Assembly: GCA_014376325.1 (NCBI GenBank) | Contig: JACMRP010000037.1 | Location: forward strand, 1-8,215 | Direction of reading: 5' to 3' | DNA length: 8,215 nucleotides | From: Pseudobdellovibrionaceae bacterium | Lineage (GTDB): Bacteria > Bdellovibrionota > Bdellovibrionia > Bdellovibrionales > Bdellovibrionaceae | Shown here: positions 6,343 to 8,215 of the stretch, piece by piece | Numbering within the stretch: position 1 is the stretch's first letter | Layout of the letters: each line of letters starts with the position of its first letter | The notes under the pieces: generated by a model | What the model was told of the DNA's origin: nothing | The model's database searches: none | Seen by the model: the letters and a program-made list of their open reading frames with translations, nothing else | Made by a program: the position numbers and the translations under genes

Positions 6343-6399
6343 GGGGTGGGTAGCTTTTTCTGCTTCCGCCGGCCTGACTGGGGTGGGACGTTTGGTGGG
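6343..6399 (+). repeat. Repeated GGGGTGGG motif, G-rich
   Basis: GGGGTGGG occurs at 6343-6350 and again at 6380-6387, followed by GGTGGG at 6394-6399. The five G-tracts could allow a G-quadruplex on the plus strand (C-rich in the icd leader transcript), though one tract has only two G residues. It lies 20 to 75 bp upstream of the icd leader hairpin. Confidence 0.4.
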
Positions 6400-6495
6400 A
6401 TGATCAGCCCTCTAGATTCCACGATGGTGGAGGAGCTGGGTAAGTTGAATATATACATAAGCAAACGGCGTACCAGAATGAGACACTCAATGATT

Positions 6496-6690
6496 TCAAT
6501 AAGTTAGCTCTTCGGTGTCAAGCTGGACCTGGGGTATTCGAGGATAAGTTCTCGGAATGAGGGTGATTTTGTCTCTTAGGTCTGAATTATGGCTCACCAT
6601 AGTTTTGGTTATGGGTGCTTGAAACTTCTGAACAATTCGCGGCTTCAGGGGTGTTAGAAATCCTACAGGAACAAAGTTGAAAGATTTCAT
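6496..6690 (-). CDS. Doubtful small hypothetical protein
   Basis: A 64-residue frame starting MKSFNFVPVGFLTPLKP and ending DTEELTY. A GGGG-A stretch lies about 8 nt before the ATG at 6690; an upstream in-frame ATG at 6714 would extend it by 8 residues. It has no cysteine cluster, membrane helix or recognisable motif, and is rich in Pro, Thr and basic residues. It lies about 200 bp upstream of icd on the same strand and diverges from the protease gene. It may be a real small gene, a remnant of a longer one, or chance. I could not recognise a family. Confidence 0.25.
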   Translation of the reverse strand: MKSFNFVPVGFLTPLKPRIVQKFQAPITKTMVSHNSDLRDKITLIPRTYPRIPQVQLDTEELTY

Positions 6691-6864
6691 CGGCTTATCC
6701 CCAATTTGCGTCATCGCCGGTGGACCCTTCTGAGGAAGTGCCTAATCTCTGCTGGAATGAAGAGTTTAGGGAAGCCGTTAGATATCAGGGAGTTATCGGC
6801 AAATTGGCGCGGCGGCCTCGCTGGCCTTCTCTTTGTAATAGAACAGAGTAGGAGAGTGTCACCC

Positions 6865-7488
6865 ATGTGGAAGTACGCAGGTTTAATTTTGATTCCCCTG
6901 ATCGCCTTCGCCATGCAAGCGTGTGCGCCGAAGGCCCAAGAGGACTGCGGCTTCGTGCAGAACGTGTACGGCGAGCGTATTTCTTGGAAGGGACAATATC
7001 CTATCACCATGTACGTTCACGAATCCGTGCCTGAGTCTTTTTACCCCGCGATTCAAGCGGCGGCAAAAACCTGGCAGGATGCTTCCGGCAAACCGCTCTT
7101 CAACATTGTCACCAGTCAGAAAATTTATGGCCCACCGAATCCCATTAAAGATTCTTCAAATATCATATACTTTTTAAAAACATGGGAAGAAGATAAAACT
7201 TCAGAGCAAGCTCGCACTTCCATTTACTGGATCGGCGATCAAGTAAAAGAAGCGGACGTCCGCATCAATGGTAAGTTCACTTACTATTGGGATCAGGACG
7301 CAACTACTGCGGGAACTCGCGCAAGCTCCATCAATATTGAAGCCCTCGTGATTCATGAATTGGGACACGTCTTGGGTTTAAAGCATAAGGACAGCAGCAA
7401 TAGCGTGATGGCGACTTACTTGTCGAATAATAGCGACCGCGTAAATATCGCGGATACGGATAAGAGTGCCTTGCAGTGTGAGTATTAA
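6865..7488 (+). CDS. Matrixin-like zinc metalloprotease, predicted lipoprotein
   Basis: A 207-residue exported metzincin-type protease. The N-terminus (MWKYAGLILIPLIAFAMQAC) is a signal peptide with a basic residue, a hydrophobic core and a lipobox-like M-Q-A-C20, so C20 is probably lipidated. The catalytic zinc motif HELGHVLGLKH (164-174) matches HExxHxxGxxH with H164, E165, H168 and H174. M182 in SVMATY is the expected Met-turn. Together these place it in the matrixin (MMP-like, M10) group. There is no obvious long pro-domain or cysteine switch; C28 and C205 could form a disulfide joining the two ends. Targets may be host or self proteins outside the inner membrane, but that is inference. 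The start at 6865 follows AGGAG (6850-6854) with 10-nt spacing. The frame is open upstream to 6706, but that extension lacks protein-like features and would bury the signal peptide. Confidence 0.9.
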   Translation: MWKYAGLILIPLIAFAMQACAPKAQEDCGFVQNVYGERISWKGQYPITMYVHESVPESFYPAIQAAAKTWQDASGKPLFNIVTSQKIYGPPNPIKDSSNIIYFLKTWEEDKTSEQARTSIYWIGDQVKEADVRINGKFTYYWDQDATTAGTRASSINIEALVIHELGHVLGLKHKDSSNSVMATYLSNNSDRVNIADTDKSALQCEY

Positions 7489-7614
7489 AATCGAGAAGAG
7501 TTTGAGCTCGAGTGTAAAATATTTAAGTCAGCGTTTTTTAAGTTTAATTAAGTTGTAGATACGACGATGCGACCTCTAGACTTGTGAATCGTCCCAGCAG
7601 TAGAAGGAGTCCAC
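7489..7614 (+). promoter_or_regulatory. AT-rich intergenic region with possible promoter for the small gene
   Basis: After the protease stop, TCGAG (7491-7495) could pair with CTCGA (7507-7511), a weak stem not followed by a clear T-run. An AT-rich patch (about 7515-7552) precedes TTGTAG (7553-7558), and TAGACT (7577-7582) lies 18 bp further, a weak sigma70-like pair. This suggests the small gene has its own promoter. Confidence 0.25.
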
Positions 7615-7866
7615 ATGAGACTGACCGGAAAAAACGAAAAATTTCAAGCGCCTTCAGTTTCGCCATCTATGGCAGAATCTCTAGAATCTTCGTTGATGGA
7701 CTCAATCATCGCGGATCACCGCTCATACCATGAACTCGAAGACATGCCGATCTTAGAAGTCGACGAACTGACTCAGTTTCGTACCAACATTCAAGTGTTG
7801 GCAGATTTGACCTCGCGTTTGTCATTTTTGAATCGCGAGATCCGCTACGTGATGAAGGTTGATTAA
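7615..7866 (+). CDS. Small hypothetical protein, 83 aa
   Basis: An 83-residue soluble protein I do not recognise. The AAGGAG site at 7604-7609 with a 5-nt spacer is the strongest ribosome binding site in the window, so it is very likely translated. The first 20 residues (MRLTGKNEKFQAPSVSPSMA) look disordered. The middle is acidic (HELEDMPILEVDELTQF, 39-55), and residues about 50-80 are predicted helical with a regular hydrophobic pattern ending NREIRYVMKVD. There is no signal peptide, membrane segment or cysteine. It is flanked by the protease gene on the same strand and, downstream, by the convergent HNH gene. A regulatory or adaptor role is possible but not supported. Confidence 0.8.
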   Translation: MRLTGKNEKFQAPSVSPSMAESLESSLMDSIIADHRSYHELEDMPILEVDELTQFRTNIQVLADLTSRLSFLNREIRYVMKVD

Positions 7867-7890
7867 GTTCCCTAGCTGTAAGATCTTATC

Positions 7891-7913
7891 CGCTTCGCCT
7901 TCTTGCTGAAGCG
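7891..7913. terminator. Weak hairpin between convergent genes
   Basis: CGCTTC (7891-7896) and GAAGCG (7908-7913) form a 6-bp stem with an 11-nt loop, 25 bp past the stop of the small gene and about 100 bp past the stop of the convergent HNH gene. The location fits a shared terminator, but there is no T-run on either side, so the call is weak. Confidence 0.25.
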
Positions 7914-8012
7914 ATTCTACCTAACCTTTGAATTACAAATCCCAAGTCATGAATTTTTGCACAGTACGTCTTGCGTGTTTGGCGCGTCGATCGCTCCATC
8001 ATGTCTTTTCAT

Positions 8013-8215
8013 TTAGGAGCAGGCACGACTCCGATTGTGGATTCCGCAGAGGACTCGCAGATTCGAAACCTTGTCACTTCCACCTTCAATGAATGCAATT
8101 ATGTGATCCACTTGCAGTTGATAAATCGAGTTGCACGCAATGCCCGATTCGGGATGCACAAAGCTGCATCGGTGATTTGCTTCGGCGAAAACTTGTCGCC
8201 GAGCTTTCACTGAGA
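8013..8215 (-). CDS. HNH endonuclease, C-terminal part (5' end beyond the window)
   Basis: The C-terminal 67 or so residues of a larger protein; the frame is open to the window edge, so the true start is outside. Numbered from the codon at 8208-8210, the domain contains C15, C26, the catalytic pair D35-H36 (LQVDHI), E42-G43-G44, N50 (SNLRVLC), C55 and H58-N59. C15/C26/C55/H58 fit a zinc site and D35-H36, N50 and H58 the HNH nuclease fold. The block RRQVFAEANHRC leading into the domain is typical of HNH domains placed at the protein C-terminus, a form I associate with multi-copy Bdellovibrio genes. A GTG at 8208 could serve as a start, but it would begin inside the usual lead-in to the domain, so I prefer a partial gene. 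All catalytic residues are intact. Function (DNA defence, mobile element or repair) cannot be told from this piece. Confidence 0.8.
   Translation of the reverse strand, partial: SVKARRQVFAEANHRCSFVHPESGIACNSIYQLQVDHIIAFIEGGSDKVSNLRVLCGIHNRSRACS

Larger units (their letters stand above)
6325..6864. other. Largely non-coding stretch between icd and the matrixin-like gene
   Basis: About 540 bp between the divergent icd and protease genes. It holds G-rich motifs (6343-6399), an AT-rich patch near 6449-6460, and one doubtful minus-strand ORF (6496-6690). Promoters for both flanking genes should lie here, but I could not identify convincing -35/-10 pairs. I see no tRNA, transposon end or protein similarity. 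The unusual size for such a tightly packed window could mean a small RNA or a decayed gene. Confidence 0.5.

Noticed and set aside
6814..6826. GGCC/GGCC small hairpin followed by a pyrimidine-rich stretch, as a terminator
   Set aside because: Only 4 bp, no gene reading into it from the left on the plus strand, and no true T-run.
6706..6864. Upstream extension of the matrixin-like gene
   Set aside because: It would bury a typical lipoprotein signal peptide, and an AGGAG site lies just before the ATG at 6865.
7971..8213. 80-codon plus-strand open frame at the right edge
   Set aside because: It is antisense to the HNH domain, whose catalytic residues are all in place on the minus strand.
1..8215. 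CRISPR arrays, tRNA or rRNA genes, insertion sequences, phage genes
   Set aside because: No regularly spaced direct repeats, cloverleaf sequences, transposase-like ORFs or phage proteins were seen on either strand.

Overview
The window looks like chromosome of a predatory delta-proteobacterium-type organism, most likely Bdellovibrio or a relative (Bdellovibrionota). The reasons are a base composition that looks near 50% GC, a mixture of ATG starts with GGAG-type ribosome binding sites, very tight gene packing, and a C-terminal HNH-nuclease segment of a kind I associate with multi-copy Bdellovibrio genes. This placement is inference from family content, not a database match.

Layout. (1) Bases 44-1586, minus strand: a probable three-gene operon read right to left. 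It encodes a SixA/PGAM-like histidine phosphatase (1092-1586), a fumarylacetoacetate-hydrolase family enzyme (511-1095, ATGA overlap with the phosphatase) and a YkgJ-type cysteine-cluster protein (44-430). (2) A 63-bp divergent intergenic region. (3) Bases 1650-5293, plus strand: hslO (redox chaperone Hsp33), then a rhomboid-like membrane protein that lacks the catalytic serine and histidine (2605-3711), then a protein joining an RDD membrane domain to a TamB/AsmA-like domain (3698-5293). The last two overlap by 14 bp. (4) Bases 5294-6295, minus strand: an NAD-type isocitrate dehydrogenase that meets the previous gene tail to tail with no gap. Its start codon and ribosome binding site lie in a perfect 11-bp inverted repeat. 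(5) Bases 6325-6864: a mostly non-coding stretch with G-rich motifs and one doubtful small minus-strand ORF. (6) Bases 6865-7488, plus: a matrixin-like zinc metalloprotease with a lipoprotein signal. (7) Bases 7615-7866, plus: a small acidic protein of unknown function with an excellent ribosome binding site. (8) Bases 8013-8215, minus: the 3' end of an HNH endonuclease gene running off the window.

How the genes may work together. Central metabolism (IDH, FAH-family hydrolase) and stress response (Hsp33) sit beside envelope functions (membrane pair, exported lipoprotein protease). The most unusual part is the translationally coupled pair of a proteolytically dead rhomboid and an RDD-TamB/AsmA fusion. 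It could be a membrane or lipid-handling module, but no function is shown by the sequence. No tRNA, rRNA, CRISPR array, transposase or phage gene was seen.
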